Below, piece by piece: positions 16,655 to 30,700 of a stretch of 64,000 nucleotides of DNA (within the stretch, counting starts at the first letter, position 1; each line of letters opens with the position of its first letter). Below the pieces are notes generated by a model that was not told the DNA's origin, did no database searches, and saw nothing but the letters and a program-made list of their open reading frames with translations. Both the position numbers and the translations under genes were made by a program. Origin of the DNA: Ascidia mentula. Taxonomy: Eukaryota; Chordata; Ascidiacea; Phlebobranchia; Ascidiidae. The stretch is from assembly GCA_947561715.1 (NCBI GenBank), contig OX387197.1:19700266-19764265 (forward strand), in the 5' to 3' direction.

Positions 16655-19560
16655 CCACTCACACTTTTGTAGAAATAACTTATTGTTGCAAACGTATTTT
16701 TACTAAAACGACACTGCTCCTTTTCGTCGAAGATGGCCGAAGATTGCCAAGTCTTTTAACATCGGCAGCAACAATATAGTACTGACTAAAACTGGTTAAC
16801 AGTCAATAGTAAAGTGGAAAACATTACCCCAGTTTGATAGAAACGCAACAGATCTGACAAGGGGCTTGTGTTCTTGCTGAAGTAAACAACACATGAGAAA
16901 AAAAATTGTGGCCCACAACACCTCAACCAAACTACAACTCAACATACCTTTCACATGGCTGATACATTGTTCAACACTGCGATGACTTGACATGTTTTTG
17001 TCAGAACAAAGTTATGCTCATAATAAGAAAATCTTACCTTGAAAAGTGAAACATTGAACTGCACCCTATTCAAGGATAAAGAACGCACGTCAGAAAACAG
17101 TGTATGTGACAGAGCTTATACGTCGGTCTTTTGCGTCATAATGAAAAGGCAGGTGAAGGACGCGTCCGATTTACATGCTTTGAAGCGGAGAGTTAGATTG
17201 TGACATCGCCACAATAAGGGTAACGAGATACCACATGTTCCAGATCAAGAAAGTACCTTGTGATACCGTACATCGCAGTTGTGGCGTAAGATGAGGAGAA
17301 ACGCACACGACAATTACACGTGAATAGGCATTTGTTGCATGTCTGAGTGATTTGGTATGGTTGCTGCATGCAAATGCCCTAACGTGCCACCTAAACAAAG
17401 CGTTTCCTTAAGTCTAACCCTTGCGTGCACTACACTTGTGGTCGTAATTGGTCTATAGGTGATAATTCAGTAGGACTGCATATTCGTTATTTGGTCTCAC
17501 ATTATTGTCACGCACAAAGTTTATTAGTTTGACATTTACAAAAATTTAAGAAAATGTAGTTTAACTGCATTTCATTGTTCGCTCAAAACGTCTAATGGGC
17601 TTGTAATACGCTTTTGTGTAAACATAATTTAAGACTTCCTTTCAGAAATTAAATTCGGAAAGACGATTTTGAATGTTGCGTTCGAAGCAACATTGCCAAC
17701 GTATTAATATCGATAAGATTGCTTAATAAACGCATAATATTAACCTACCTTTTCGTAATGATTTAAACTCGTTTCAGTAACCGTTACACAACGTCTGCGA
17801 AACAAAAAGATGATATTTATTGGCCCGGCCGCTGCATAAAGCATATGTTAGGCTACAATAAAAAACGGACGAAGTTTGGAGAAAACATTGAATTTCGTAT
17901 GGCCGAATTGTACGACAGATTGAAGGTGCCTATAATCACCCACACCCGCCCCAAATCTTACAGAGAAAGTACACCGAAAGAGTGCATACCGAGTAGTGGC
18001 AGCAAGCGGATATGTTTTTCCAACAAGGAAGTTGTCAGTAGATGGTGGTTTGGGAAACACGTAAAAGGTAAAGCCTTTATTTTATTTTTATGGTTGTTTT
18101 TCTGCGACCATACAGCAGTAGAAACCACTCACACTTTTGTAGAAATAACTTATTGTTGCAAACGTGTTTTTACTAAAACGACACTGCTCCTTTTCGTCGA
18201 AGATGGCCGAAGATTGCCAAAGCCTTTTAACATCGGCAGCAACAATATAGTACTGACTAAAAACTGGTTAACAGTCAATAGTAAAGTGGAAAACATTACC
18301 CCAGTTTGATAGAAACGCAACAGATCTGACAAGGGGCTTGTGTTCTTGCTGAAGTAAACAACAAATGAGAATAAACATTGTGGCCCACAACACCTGAAAC
18401 CAATTTACAGTTCAACATACCTTTCACATGGCTGATACATTGTTCAACACTGTGATGACTTGACATGTTTTTGTCAGAACAAAGTGAAACATTAAACTGC
18501 ACCGTGTTCAAGGATAAAGAACGCACGTGAGCAAGCAGTGTATATGACAGAGCTTAACGTCGGTCTTTTGTGTCATAATGAAAAGGCAGGTGAAATACGC
18601 CTCCCATTTACATGCTTTGAAGCGGAGAGTTAGTTTGTGTACTTCGCCACAATAAGGGTAACGAGATACCACATGTTCCAGATCAAGAAAGCACCTTGTG
18701 ATACCGTACATCGCAGTTGTAACGTAAGATGGGGAGAAACGCACTCGACAATTACACGTGAATAGGCATTTGTTGCGTGTCTGAGTGATTTGGTATGGTT
18801 GCTGCACTCAAATGCCCTAACGTGCAACCTAAACAAAGCGTTTCCTCAAGTCTAACCCTTGCGTGAACTACACTTGTGGTCGTAATTGGTCTATAGGTGA
18901 GAATTCAGTAGGACTGCATATTCGTTATTTGGTCTCACATTGTGGTCACGCACAAAGTTTATTAGTTTGACATTTACAATAATTCAAGAAAATGTAGTTT
19001 AACTGCATTTCATTGTTCGCTCAAAACGTCTAATGGGCTTGCAATACGCTTTTGTGTAAACATAATTTAAGACTTCCTTTCAGAAATTAAATTCGGAAAG
19101 ACAATATTGAATGTTGCGTTCGAAGCAACATTGCCAACGTATTAATATCGATAAGATTGCTTAATAAACGCATAATATTAACCTACCTTTTCGTAATGAT
19201 TTAAACTCGTTTCAGTAACCGTTACACAATGTCTGCGAAACTAAAAGATGATATTTATTGGCCCGGCCGCTGCATAAAGCATATGTTAGGCTACAATAAA
19301 AAACGGACGAAGTTAGGAGAAAAACATTCTATTTCGTATGGCCGAATTGTACGACAGATTGAAGGTGCCTATAATCACCCAAACCCGCCCCAAATCTTAC
19401 AGAGAAAGTACACCGAAAGAGTGCATACCGAGTAGTGGCAGCAAGCGGATGTTTTTCCAACAAGGAAGTTGTCAGTAGATGGTGGTTTGGGAAACACGTA
19501 AAAGGTAAAGCCTTTATTTTATCTGTATGGGTGTTTTTCTGCAACCATACAGCAGTAGAA
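16655..19560. repeat. Tandem direct duplication, two ~1.45 kb copies
   Basis: Copy 1 runs about 16655-18124 and copy 2 about 18125-19560. Corresponding landmarks are offset by 1470-1472 bases near the start and about 1437 near the end, so small indels have accumulated. Identity is high by eye along the whole length. The junction is sharp: the end of copy 1 (ACCATACAGCAGTAG) runs straight into the start of copy 2. There are no terminal inverted repeats and no poly-A, so this looks like segmental tandem duplication, not transposition. Confidence 0.9.
19229..19435 (+). other. Short ORF in duplication copy 2, broken in copy 1
   Basis: Copy 2 has an ATG-initiated 68-codon ORF beginning MSAKLKDDIYWPGRC. 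In copy 1 the corresponding sequence (about 17790-18000) has ACG in place of the start codon, plus substitutions and a frame change after the lysine/arginine-rich part. I do not recognise the peptide. It may be a decayed exon of an old gene or chance coding potential. Confidence 0.25.
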
Positions 19561-21268
19561 AGCACAAAACTGGTACACATTTATTAATTTACTGAAGAAA
19601 CTTGCCGCAACCATCCTGGGAATCTTCCGGAGCGGGGCTATTAAGCCTAAATCAAGATTAATCAGAACAGAACGTCTCATCCTGCCAAGAGCAAAGTACG
19701 TGGTCATATTTGGTTAAAGGCATGTTTACAACTGCCCACTTTTTTATTTGTGACCCCATATTATTTGTCAAAGAAACGACACGTACATATTCGTTAACTG
19801 CAAAGTTCCATCACGTTTTGATGCGATAAATGAAAATGGCCTGTAAATTCACATACTTGCTTTCACGATAAGCTTACGAGACACAGCACGCAGAAGACAA
19901 ATGAGCCACAAAAATTGTGCACATTTGCCAGAAGGCAATTAAACTGACAGTTCAAATGTAACAAAAAGCAGAAGCACCAGACGACCAATTACAATCAGTT
20001 ATGACGTTCATGTAAACTTTTGCGAGCGCAAACACTACGTTTATCCAATATCGTTGCCAAATTCAAAGATTGATCCGATAACGGCTACTATCACATTACT
20101 GTTGGTTCGGCAGAAAGGCCGCGCATAAGCTTCTACATGTTTGATTAAATACTTAATAAAACAAATGCCGAAATTTCACTAAATTGCATTTCGTAATCGG
20201 CCACTTCGGCAAAATCATTATTGTGAAGCAATAATTCAGGCAACAAATGAGTGGACGTATCAAGATTGTCCAATCAAGTCGAATCTTTCCTCACACTTTC
20301 CATTTTGTTAAACGGGGAGCTCTAAAACACCGCACTACAACAATTGGAAGTGATGTAAATGCTGATTGATAAATGCATCTGGCTTCACTATTAAAGACCG
20401 CATATCAGTAATTCTATTAAAATAGTTTTGCCCGTCTTGTACTCCCCTGTCATAGAGAGTCTCAGTCTCGTCACGAGGCAACCGGTGATGCATTGGGGTC
20501 AATTTTCTGGTTGAATGAATAAGAAGTCACGTGGTGTAGCCAGGGCGATTTTCAGCGTGTTTGGTGCGGTTTTAGTGCATTTTTTGCTCTTCTCAGTCAG
20601 TCAGACGTTTGGTGCAGGGTGCTGTAAAAAGTTTAGCTGAAAAACCATCAAAATGTTCAAGGGGATGTAGCTCAAAATTGAATCACATAAGTATACCTTA
20701 ATTTGTGATTTTATGTTAGGCCCGCCTCTTGGTTACGCAGTAAGGTGAAAATTAGTTGCAAGATAGTTGCTTAAAGCACCCCCTAGGGGTCATTTCGGCC
20801 CCCGATCAGTCATTATTTTAGCTAAATGGGCTGCAAAAAAAATGTAAGATAGTTTTGCGAAAAAATGAATCACAAAAACCTCATCCAATTTGCAATTTAA
20901 TGTTGGCCCTAACCCTTTTCTACACAATGGCAAAAAAAATTGTCACAGGAAAGTTGCTTTGGTTGCCCCTGGGACTGTTTTTGCTATCCTATTGGACAAA
21001 AGATCCTCCTGGAGGCTCCTCAGTTCCTTGCTGTGTTTTGGCGGATGCAGCTGCAATCAATTTTTTTTCTCTATGAATAGTACCAGTAGATCTTCATGGG
21101 TCACTGACCACAGGAATTGTTGTTGGCAAAAAAGCAAATCACTCAGTATGGGTATTAATGGTGATAGCCTTCAAAACTACATTTTTGGGATTTAATACTG
21201 ATATGCGGCCTAAAACAACGCACTGTTTGAAACAACCATACTTACCACAAAACATATTGAGATGCACG
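19561..21268. other. Intergenic spacer downstream of the methyltransferase
   Basis: No exon is supported here. Around 20660-20910 two stretches resemble each other: 'tgaatcaca', a T-rich or A-rich run, then 'atgttggccc' or 'atgttaggccc'. This suggests an imperfect ~200 bp direct repeat. The rest is AT-rich sequence without recognisable content. Confidence 0.4.
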
Positions 21269-23375
21269 TCATGTGGTTGATTTCCAAATTTGAAGTAAAT
21301 GAATTTGTTCGCTTGCATCATAGCAGAAAATACGCGGAATGTGTGACGTATCAATCTCTTTATGATTTAAGGAACGCCCGCCTAAATATATAACGTCACA
21401 ATGGAAATTTTACTGTGCAATCCAATGCGAATGGTGTTAAGATACTTGGGATTTTGGGTTGTGCAACGCACCTAGTTCATGCAGAAAATGCTGGTAGGTT
21501 GTTGGGTTTCGTTCCGTGGAAGCAACGAATGCATTTCTTCGGTTAGATTCTTCGATCAGGTGCTCGATCGAAGTGACAAGGTCAGGTATGAGATCGGGGT
21601 CGAAAACGACATCTGACAACAAAGATTTGAAAACCAATGGGGAAAAATCAAAGGTTTCTGGTTTCATTATTTTTCACACATTTTCAAAACAAAATGAAGA
21701 GGCGACTATTTTGTAAAACATAATTGGACCAGGTCATATTAACGGTTAACTTGTACCAAACACCAATAAAGATTGTTTTAGTAAGTATAAATTTGTGCTG
21801 TTGCAAGAGAACACACAAATGAATGAAGCGTTAGAAACTAAAACATTTCAGCCTTTTTTCCTTTTATTTCTTTAAAAGTCAATAGCTCTTTGTAGCCACC
21901 AAGTGACAGTTTTTTTCCAAAACAAAAAATTGCACACAAGTGTAAATCTTTTTGCACTTGAAGTGTACCTGGGGATATTTGATGTCAAAATAAATAAAAA
22001 CTGGACACCTTATATATTATAATGAACTTTGTTGGAAGGACATTCAAAAAAAAAAATATTAAACGAAAAAATATACCAAACAGCACTGTTTTACTAAATG
22101 AATACTCAAAATTTTTAAAACAAGACAAATGAAAATCTGGCAAAAAGAAAATATCACCTGCTGCAAGCATGTAGTCTGGCTTCTTTTTTATAGGTTCAGT
22201 GTCACCCCAAAATAGTTCTTTAATTGTGTATACTTCTACATGAAAATGTAAAAGTTGGTTAACTTACAGTTTTGTAATAATATAATTCGACAAAAAGCAA
22301 AAACCTCATCAAATATTTGAAAAACAAATGTTTAAACAAATTATGTACCTGGATCAATGTGATTTAGGTCAAGATTCTTGTGCAAAAGTGACAAAACACT
22401 TTGGTGACAGTCAGTAAATGTATAATGAGTTACAGACATGGCTTTCAAAGCAACGATTCCTGTAAAACCACAGCCACAACCCAGTTCCATCAAAGACATA
22501 CCATCAAACATGTCTCTGTTGCTCATCATCCATTCGGTAAGAAGCATGCCACCCTAAAAACCAAGCAACTGTTGTCCACCTAAATTATAGAAAAGTTTTA
22601 TCTATTTTAATAAGATAACAAAAAAATCAAAATTTTAATTTCTTTGTTACCTTATGCATAAAATACTAACCTTCCATGACACCAGGCCTGTGGTGCCCCC
22701 GGATATCATGCTTTTGGTTTCTTGCATTACAACATATTGTTTTAGACTTGGCTGAAAGGCACAGTAAAGTAAAACAAACTTTTGTTAGTACTGTCTTGTC
22801 AAAAGGAGAAACAAACCAAATAGTGAGATTTGTGAGTATAATTGCCATCACTTTCAGACAACATGTTGACATAAAGAGAATAAAAATCTTCATTCAATGT
22901 ATATCCCAATGATTCAACCTTGCAAAAAAAAGATAAAGTCTAGGTCAAATAGGTTATTATTGTTCAAAAGTTCACTGAAAACATATATGACAAACTAGGA
23001 TTGAGTTTTCAGAAAGTTAGAAATATATGACAGATTTACTTTATTCATAATCCATTTAACAAACATTTTTCTATAGCTGGCTGATGGTGGGTATCTCTTT
23101 CCAATGCGATGGTACAATGTCTATAAAAAAAATCACACATAAAGACTGTTTTCTTAAACGTCTTCAGCAAGCGTTAATACAAACATGTACATTCATTTCT
23201 ATAAATGGGCACAAATGCTTCTCACCCTGTCAAGGATGGCTTGTTGGCAACTTTCACCCCAACATTCATGATTTTGTCCATGAATTTCACACAATTTCAC
23301 ACACGAACAATCAACCTCAAGAAATTGCTGATAACAATTGAACAGATCAATCTTTACATTGGAAATGGTACTCAT
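21269..23375 (-). CDS. EEF2KMT: Protein-lysine methyltransferase of EEF2KMT/FAM86 family
   Basis: Eight exons join in frame to 316 residues: 23375-23226, 23120-23040, 22918-22817, 22751-22671, 22553-22349, 22235-22158, 21612-21472 and 21381-21269. The N-terminal helical region aligns with human FAM86A by order of motifs: AILDRT, RYPPSASY, then HKSHYL. Next comes GGTTGLVSW before the Rossmann motif I ELGCGCGFTG (~161-170), then FTDCH, LAAGDVVFDP and STERNPTTYQHF, and a C-terminal IPRIFCYD. The human enzyme trimethylates Lys525 of elongation factor 2 in the cytosol using S-adenosylmethionine; the same role is inferred here. Length is close to the human protein (about 330). Introns are small; the one between 22817 and 22751 is only 65 bases. 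Confidence 0.9.
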
Positions 23376-24768
23376 TGATAGCTTCAAACAACTTATAGGC
23401 CTACCTCATCGTTGTTACAACAATTGTTGCATTTCCTTTTTTTGGTTTTCCAAGAAAACCGACGCAAGGGGACTTCCGCTAAAAACTGAACAGTAATTTC
23501 GTGATTTTGTCCCATATCCATTCGCAAATCTTACAAGCTCCCTACTCTACAATAACTCGAACATAACACGCGTATTGTGATTGTGATTCGAATGTTTACT
23601 TTAACGACTAATCATCCGTAACTTAAACAACGTGATTTCAATGTACTATAGACATCATATTTTTGAAAAGGTCTGATCCAGTGTTTCTTGGCTAGGGGCC
23701 AGTCAACATTTAATTTTTTATTATTATCGTGTAAAAGTACATCTAACCAGCAACCAATGCTATTTTTGTGTAGTGGCGTATATATCACTATTATTTTACC
23801 GGAGCTAGCTAATCTGCAACCCAACAGTGCTGGGTTCACTACGTGGCAAACGAAGCCAATGCCGTTCAAAAATCCACGCCACCTAAAGAACTTAGTGTTA
23901 TATTTTTTAAACTTGAACAGGTCAGTGCCGCACGCTCTGCCCTATCAGTCTATACAAGCGGTCCTCAATCTTTTATGCCTTGTGGCTCACCTACACAGTA
24001 GATATCGGCTGCAATCATCCCTTCTCTAAACTGCAGCCAAAGTATTATTATTTTATAAATGATTTTATTGGAATACAAAATACGACCCTTTTTTCTTTTG
24101 AAGCATAACTGATGATAATATTTGATTTCGAAAAATTGGGAGCACGATTTCGCAGCAAAACAAAAAAACGTTCAGTTAAAAGAACATTTTTCAAGAAATT
24201 ACAGAAATAGCAGTTCGAATGTCTAAGTATGAATCAGGATGCAATGAAAAAAATCGCTAGAAAATCGAATAAAAAACGCTACAGTTGCTTCAAAAAATGT
24301 GGTGATAGTGCAATTAATGTTGATAACAATACAAAAGCGGCGTGACATGATTAGTGGATATGAACTCCAAAGTCAAATACCGCATTTAGTTTAAGTTTAC
24401 ATATATGTACATATATCCTAACACACCTAACGCTAGATGGAGTAAGGTTTCATCAAAACATAAATTTCAAGAGTTATATAAAAAAAAATAACTTCACGCA
24501 TTTAATAGTTCAATGACCAAGATTTTTTGCGACACCACTTTTCCATCAACAGTGTCTATAGGCACATTTTGCAACCAATAAGTTCAACCCTAGCGCAAGG
24601 AACCAAGCTACATTAATGTTGTCAAAAAACGTTTGTTAAAGTCAACAACCCAGGCCACAATAGGCCATTGTACACTTGATACTCAAGCTAAAAATAAAGT
24701 TTTCTAGTCAAAGCGACTTATTTCAACAACAGACTCAAATTCGAACTCGAAAACTTCACGCTGCACAT
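23376..24768. other. Spacer between the methyltransferase start and the exchanger end
   Basis: This contains the methyltransferase promoter on the minus strand and the 3' UTR of the exchanger gene. Near 23675-24000 there is transposon-like sequence, described separately. I see no exon. Confidence 0.4.
23675..24000. mobile_element. Possible hAT-type non-autonomous element fragments
   Basis: Two short stretches, at about 23680-23700 (CAGTGTTTCTTGGCTAGGGG) and about 23957-23990 (GCGGTCCTCAATCTTTTATG), resemble the CAG-GGTTCTCAA-type termini of hAT elements. Both face the same way, so they would be ends of two nested or tandem elements, not of one. No transposase coding sequence is present. This is a pattern-based suggestion only. 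Confidence 0.25.
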
Positions 24769-27700
24769 TTAAAACCCAGCTATGACTCCAGTGGCTTGCA
24801 GGGAAGACAGCAGAATATACAGCAACCACAGAAGCACGAAGAAGGCCGCAGTGGCGTATTTGGGGCCATTGGGCCCTCCCAACTCTGTGTTGCCAAATAT
24901 CTTAAGGTGGCGCCGAGCAACGAGGGTAAAAATACAAATGATGGCGGCGATTGAGTAGAGAGCAACGCTGAAGCCGATTGTTCCAGCCGGGACGTAAAAA
25001 TCAGAGTTCTGCAAAGAAGTAAATTTATCAAAATCGGTTTTAACCAGTAGCGACTTTAAACTACGCATCGCAGGTCACTTGATAGAGCTTTTGTTTAGTT
25101 TGACACGAAATCTTTGTACTGTTTTGTTTTCTTTTCTGGTGTTTGTCAAAGACTATTTCACAATTCTATGCAATAATTTCTGTTCAACGACATGCAAATT
25201 TTGTAACGCGGCTGCAAAAATGAATACGAGAAAAAAGATGCTGTTTAACGCAATCGAAATTAACCACTTGCAGACTCACCGTCTTAACTTTCCAGTAGAT
25301 GGCGGCAATGAGCCAGGGTAGTCCAAGTCCGAGGAAAACGTTCACACTGTTGCTCCCTGTGACATTTCCTATGCTGTTGTCGGCGTATTTTTCCTGCAAT
25401 GCTGCCGTTCTGCTTGCGAAGAGATCTGGTAGAGATGTGCCCAGAGCCACTATAGTGATGGCGTTAATCGTAGGCTGAAGAAAAAGGTCGTTTGAATAAG
25501 GTTTTGAAATTAACCTGACTTATATTTTCGATGTGACAGAAGTAGCGCGACTGATTAACAAAAACAAAAATAAACTAAATACAACTTACGGGGAGGTATA
25601 TGAGACACCCGAATATGCTTGCGAGGTCGCTTATGAGAGCCGTAAGACCGATGAGAGCAACCAGAGCGCTGCAGAAGCAAGCCCACCCTCCCCAGATACT
25701 CGGGGGCGGAAGAAAAGCGAAAATCACCTACATTTTAAGAAATATTAGCACTGCTTACTCATACTATCGTTAACCATTCGTTTAGTTGGTACAAGAAATT
25801 ACCTTGAAGGCAAATGTAACGAAGTGCATGACGTAATCACCGCCAGTTGCGTTTTCAATGTCGCCCCCGTTCACGTTCATCGCCTGGGTGAACTGATCAG
25901 CCCAAGACTGCGACCCCAGCTTCATCTTTGAGAGTTTTAAGTGGGTTTTGGCGACAATACGACGCACCAAGCCATCAAACTCTGTTGGGAAAAAGGGGGT
26001 TATGAGAATAAGCTTTAATCACATAAATCGATGACAACATAAGTCGTGTATTCTTGTGTTGTTATCCCAGAATTCCAGATGATGCTCGTAAGTTTACAGC
26101 ACTATATTACTAAATACAACATAGCGAAACCCCAACAAGTGACACTTACCATCATCTCCGACAATAGTGACGATGGTTTTCTGTGTGTGACCCAACGTTG
26201 CCCCGCCAGAGGCGCTTACGATTGATAGCTGTTGAAAAAACGTGACTATATGAAATCATATATAGGTTGGTTGCCGTTTTCCAACGACTATTAGATTGCC
26301 ATGCATTTGTTATGAACCCTAACGATTTCAGCTCATATAGAATGATTCACAAAAGAAGGAGACAATGCATACGACAATTGTCGTTATCTGTCGAGTTGTA
26401 AGTAGAGCGTAATTGCTCTTAACGCCACATAAATCAATAAACCGTAGCCAACCCGACTGAACCGGATTGAACCAGACGACGGATTGATCCAAAATACTGC
26501 GGTAAATGGTCGCGAAGGCCGCGATACTTGAGAGCCGCGATCCATATTAAGATTCTGGAATAACACACGAAACTGGACGCAACCATAAACCAATATATCA
26601 GTACGATCATCTATATTTCATCAGATGAACGGGACTGCTGGTGGCAACAGTTGCTTGCGATGGGAACCGTGTATCGATCTCCTTGACAAACAAGCGTCGA
26701 GAGAAAAGATCGTTGTGATTTTAGTGCTTGTTGTGCGTTGGCGAATTCGATATCGACAAACAGATTTAGTTCTCTTGTAGTAAACATAAGCTTGTAAGCC
26801 AGAAGTAACTTAGTACAAACAACCATACGAAAACTCCATCCAGAACTGACACAAAGCGCGGATATAAAATATGTTATGAAGTAATAAAGCTACTGTGTTG
26901 TCGCGAGAGACACATGTATGGACTAATATACAGTTAAACGAACAATTACCTGAAAGTTTTCATCTTTCTTGGTTTTGTGATCGTTAATAATTGGTATCTC
27001 AATGTTTTTTTCATCTTCGCCATGCTCAAAAACTACCTTCCCGGTGCGGCCGATAAAGTGAGATCCTTCCTTGGCTGTCAAGTCTGTAGCACTGTGGAAA
27101 ATAACTTTCAATAAACGCCAGTGCGGATAGGTAAAGCAACAAACATTTTGGGCCACATCTGACCTAACATCAAAGCAGATCAAAAAAAGCTGCTAAATTG
27201 GTAAAACACACACAAAGAAAACAAAAAAAAACAAGAGGTTATTTGGTAGTTCAACGAATAAAAATTGCTTGTATGGATGTGGTGGACGTTTTGTAATAAA
27301 GGCCGTAAAATCATAACGTTGGAAGTCGCGGCAACAAACAAAGAGCCCCACTATTTCAACCGTTCCAGGTAGTTAGCGCGCCATTTAGGCTGAGGCGCAG
27401 AATAACTATTTGTTCAACCAAGCCATCATTCGTGACAATAGAGGAAGACCGATCCTGTCGAGCACCGAAAGGTTAATTTGTATGCTCGGCAATGATAGCT
27501 TGTGCGTCGTCGTTAAATAATGCATTGGATTGCTTGAAAAAGTTGTAGATGTTAATTATTCGTTGGTAAGTCTATAATATGACACGTATACAATTGGCAG
27601 TATGTGCAAACCACCGGTTTATTCCCAGGTAAGTTACAGCAACGTAGTAATTCACAGAATATAATCACACACCCGGTGAATAAAGTAAGACCGTCGGCCA

Positions 27701-30700
27701 CGTAATCTGAACAACGTAGGAAATTGGGTCGAATCAATGATAACAAACATAGAAAGGCAGATCACAAAACGTTGAAAAACTTCTTCGTATCCTGTACATT
27801 TGCGTTAGCATGCTAAAATTAGTTCCTCGAAATAATTAACTCGGTTGACGTTAACATATGACGTGTTGGTTTCGCGCCATTTTAAACCTGCTCCCACAGT
27901 TGATACACAGGAGCGTAAACATACGGTGCTGGATGTTACCATGACGTAACCCAACTCCCGGCAAGCAAATATTGAATTCCGAATAAAGTCGCGTCCCACG
28001 CACTGCTAGTGAATAGGTCAGGGTGTGTACGCGGTAATTTGCGTGCCACGTTCTTTATGTCATTGCGCGTTTGACGCCGCAGCTTGGCGTGTTATTGGGG
28101 AAACGGGCGACAAGCACATTAATCACATCAACGTTGGTTGGGTTAAGTACGGTATATTACTGTTTGCCGAGTGCTATTTTGCAACGTAGCGCTGAGTTTG
28201 TATGTATATTAATAAGATCTAGAGTTTTTGGGTTCAGCGGTAGAGATGTTGTCCCACGACGCCCTTTCAACAGTCGTCATTTGAAACTTTAATCAATGAT
28301 ATATTTTGCTTGGTTGATGGCAATAAAACCAGAAGTCATTACTCAGCGAAGTTGTTTCCTTCATTGTATCAACACACGTGAAGATGTGTTTGAAAACGCT
28401 ATTGAACACTAATCCGCCTACTATAGTACATTCCTTGTCCACAATGCAAAGTTAAACTTTACGGCAGCATTGGGTGAATTTACCAAGTTACAAGAATTCT
28501 TGCTTACTTCCATTCAACCTCCACCACGCCGTCGGCTCCGTTGGTTCGTTGAATTGGGATGTAAGCATCACCGACACTCTCCTTCACCAGATAACTCGGT
28601 TTAGTGAACTCGATTGTTCCAGGTTCTGTACAAAAGATAACAGTTTAATTATCGCGACGACTGCAGCTGCAAACTGATTTCTGCAGCAATTTACAGCTTC
28701 TACAGTAACTACTCGTTGGTTAAGTTTGTTGAGCAAACGCAATATCACAGTAACTGGAAGCAATACAAAACCCTGTGGGACTTCATGGCAATAACTTTGA
28801 CAGTCGTTAGCTGAGTTATGGTTCCAATTCGAAAGCGAACCGGGGCAAGACCGCACTTGGCATTGAAGTACCAAAATGTGAGGAAGAAACGAAATTGAAT
28901 TGATTAAAAAAAAAATTCAATTTGCAGTAATCGACCTGCGCCAAATATCGAAAGTTCATTCCGACAGCTGTGTGTGAGCGTGTAATGGCGATTGGCACAG
29001 GGAGAAGTGATTGCGTCACAGGACGATCGGTCCCTTGTTTTCAAGGTAATAACTTTCATGCATATTTTATGGGCGGCCGCGGGACACCGAGCGTAGAAGC
29101 GAAAACGACTGTAAAGCAAAGAAAGATTCCCTGACGGAAATCCCTTACGCCCGTGGAATGAAATCTGAGAACCGGGAAAGGCCTGTGGAGTTTGAAGAAT
29201 TTAAAACCACGTCTTTGGAGTGCGTATTCAGGGTCAGTTTCGTTGGGTCGGGGTCACACGAAATTGGGTCAGCGACGATTTAATGTCCATTAACTTTAAT
29301 CCGATGCAAAGAAGTCGTTGTTTTTAACGGTCAGATGTTTTGGAGAAAGGGGGAATAACGCTGATACACTGTAAAGAGGTTTTGATCGTTCACTCGCAAT
29401 GGGAAGCAAGTGTAAAACAATTTCAATACACGAAACGTTGATGTCTATAGTTGTATCACGCTCAGCAACGGAAAAGTTCTCGAAGTACAAAGAGATTTAT
29501 TTTATTTCGTGCAAAAAATGCATGTGCCCGGTACCATCCCAATGATATGAATAACAACACAAAAACGCGAACCCAATCAATACCCCAACCCTTGGGTACG
29601 ACAAACCTCTCACTTAAATAACGTGTTGCCTGCAAATGTAAAACCCACCGTCGTCGTTGATGATCGTAATTTGGTTGATGACCTTTCGGCCGAGAGTGAC
29701 ATATTCAGTATCGTCGTTGTCGTTTACATCTCGCTCAGGTAGTGCAAGCTTAACGAAAAAGGTCTCGTCAGGTTCCCACACGTTGTCATCTATGATCTTG
29801 ATTTCAATCGTCTGCCGCGATTCCTGGAATGAAATTCGATACAAGATAAGAATAGATTTATCACAAATCAAAATCTTCGCGCTTTTCACCCGAAAGTTTG
29901 TGGTATTTAGGTTATGTAATCAATCAGAAAGGACGTTCAGAGTGAGTGAGATTGTATTAAAGGAGATCACAAAAGCTGCTGAAGTTGTATTACACGATTG
30001 TCTTCTGCACGTACTAAGAAAGTGATTTTACGCAAACATGAATTTGTGCTGTGACCGACTGCAATTCTATAATTACATTTTCGTTTCATCATCACTGACA
30101 TTTCAAGACTTGCAAGTTCAATGGCATCAAAACATAAATATATTGGAAACATACAATCAACATTTGAGTCACACAGAAGTTGGAAGGTCTTGCTAACCCA
30201 TCGTACGTTTGAAGTATGCCACAACGCAAGTATTTGCACAGCACACATGTTGTCAAAATTTAAACTTCATCTTACTTTCGGTTGGAAAGTTAGGACGTCT
30301 TTCGAAGCGATGTAGTCTTCACCGGCGTTTGCAGTCCCGTCAATCGTCTCGTAACTGCAAGAAAACACAACGTTAGCATTTGAGCATCACATCTGGTTAA
30401 TGATTTACAACAAGCTTATCGTGTAGCTACGGTCTAATGTACGCGCCCAGAACATCAAACGGTGCCCAACAATAAATGTCACATATAACATGGTTCCCAG
30501 ATTGAAGCTACTGCGAAAGTAACAACTAGAATCGAGTGCTGCTTCGAAGATGCAAAAATGCCTTGTGGTGTATGGTTGATTTAAAATGAACATTCACTCG
30601 AAAACCAGTGGTTACAAGAGTCATGTTGTAGCAGTTTAAAATCACACCTATTTTGCCCCCGGGCCAGCAAACGCTGCCGAAAAACGTAAAAGGTCACTGC

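Noticed and set aside
17845-18309. 154-codon + strand ORF across the duplication junction
   Set aside because: It runs across the boundary of the two tandem copies and does not stay open in copy 2, so it is a by-product of the duplication.
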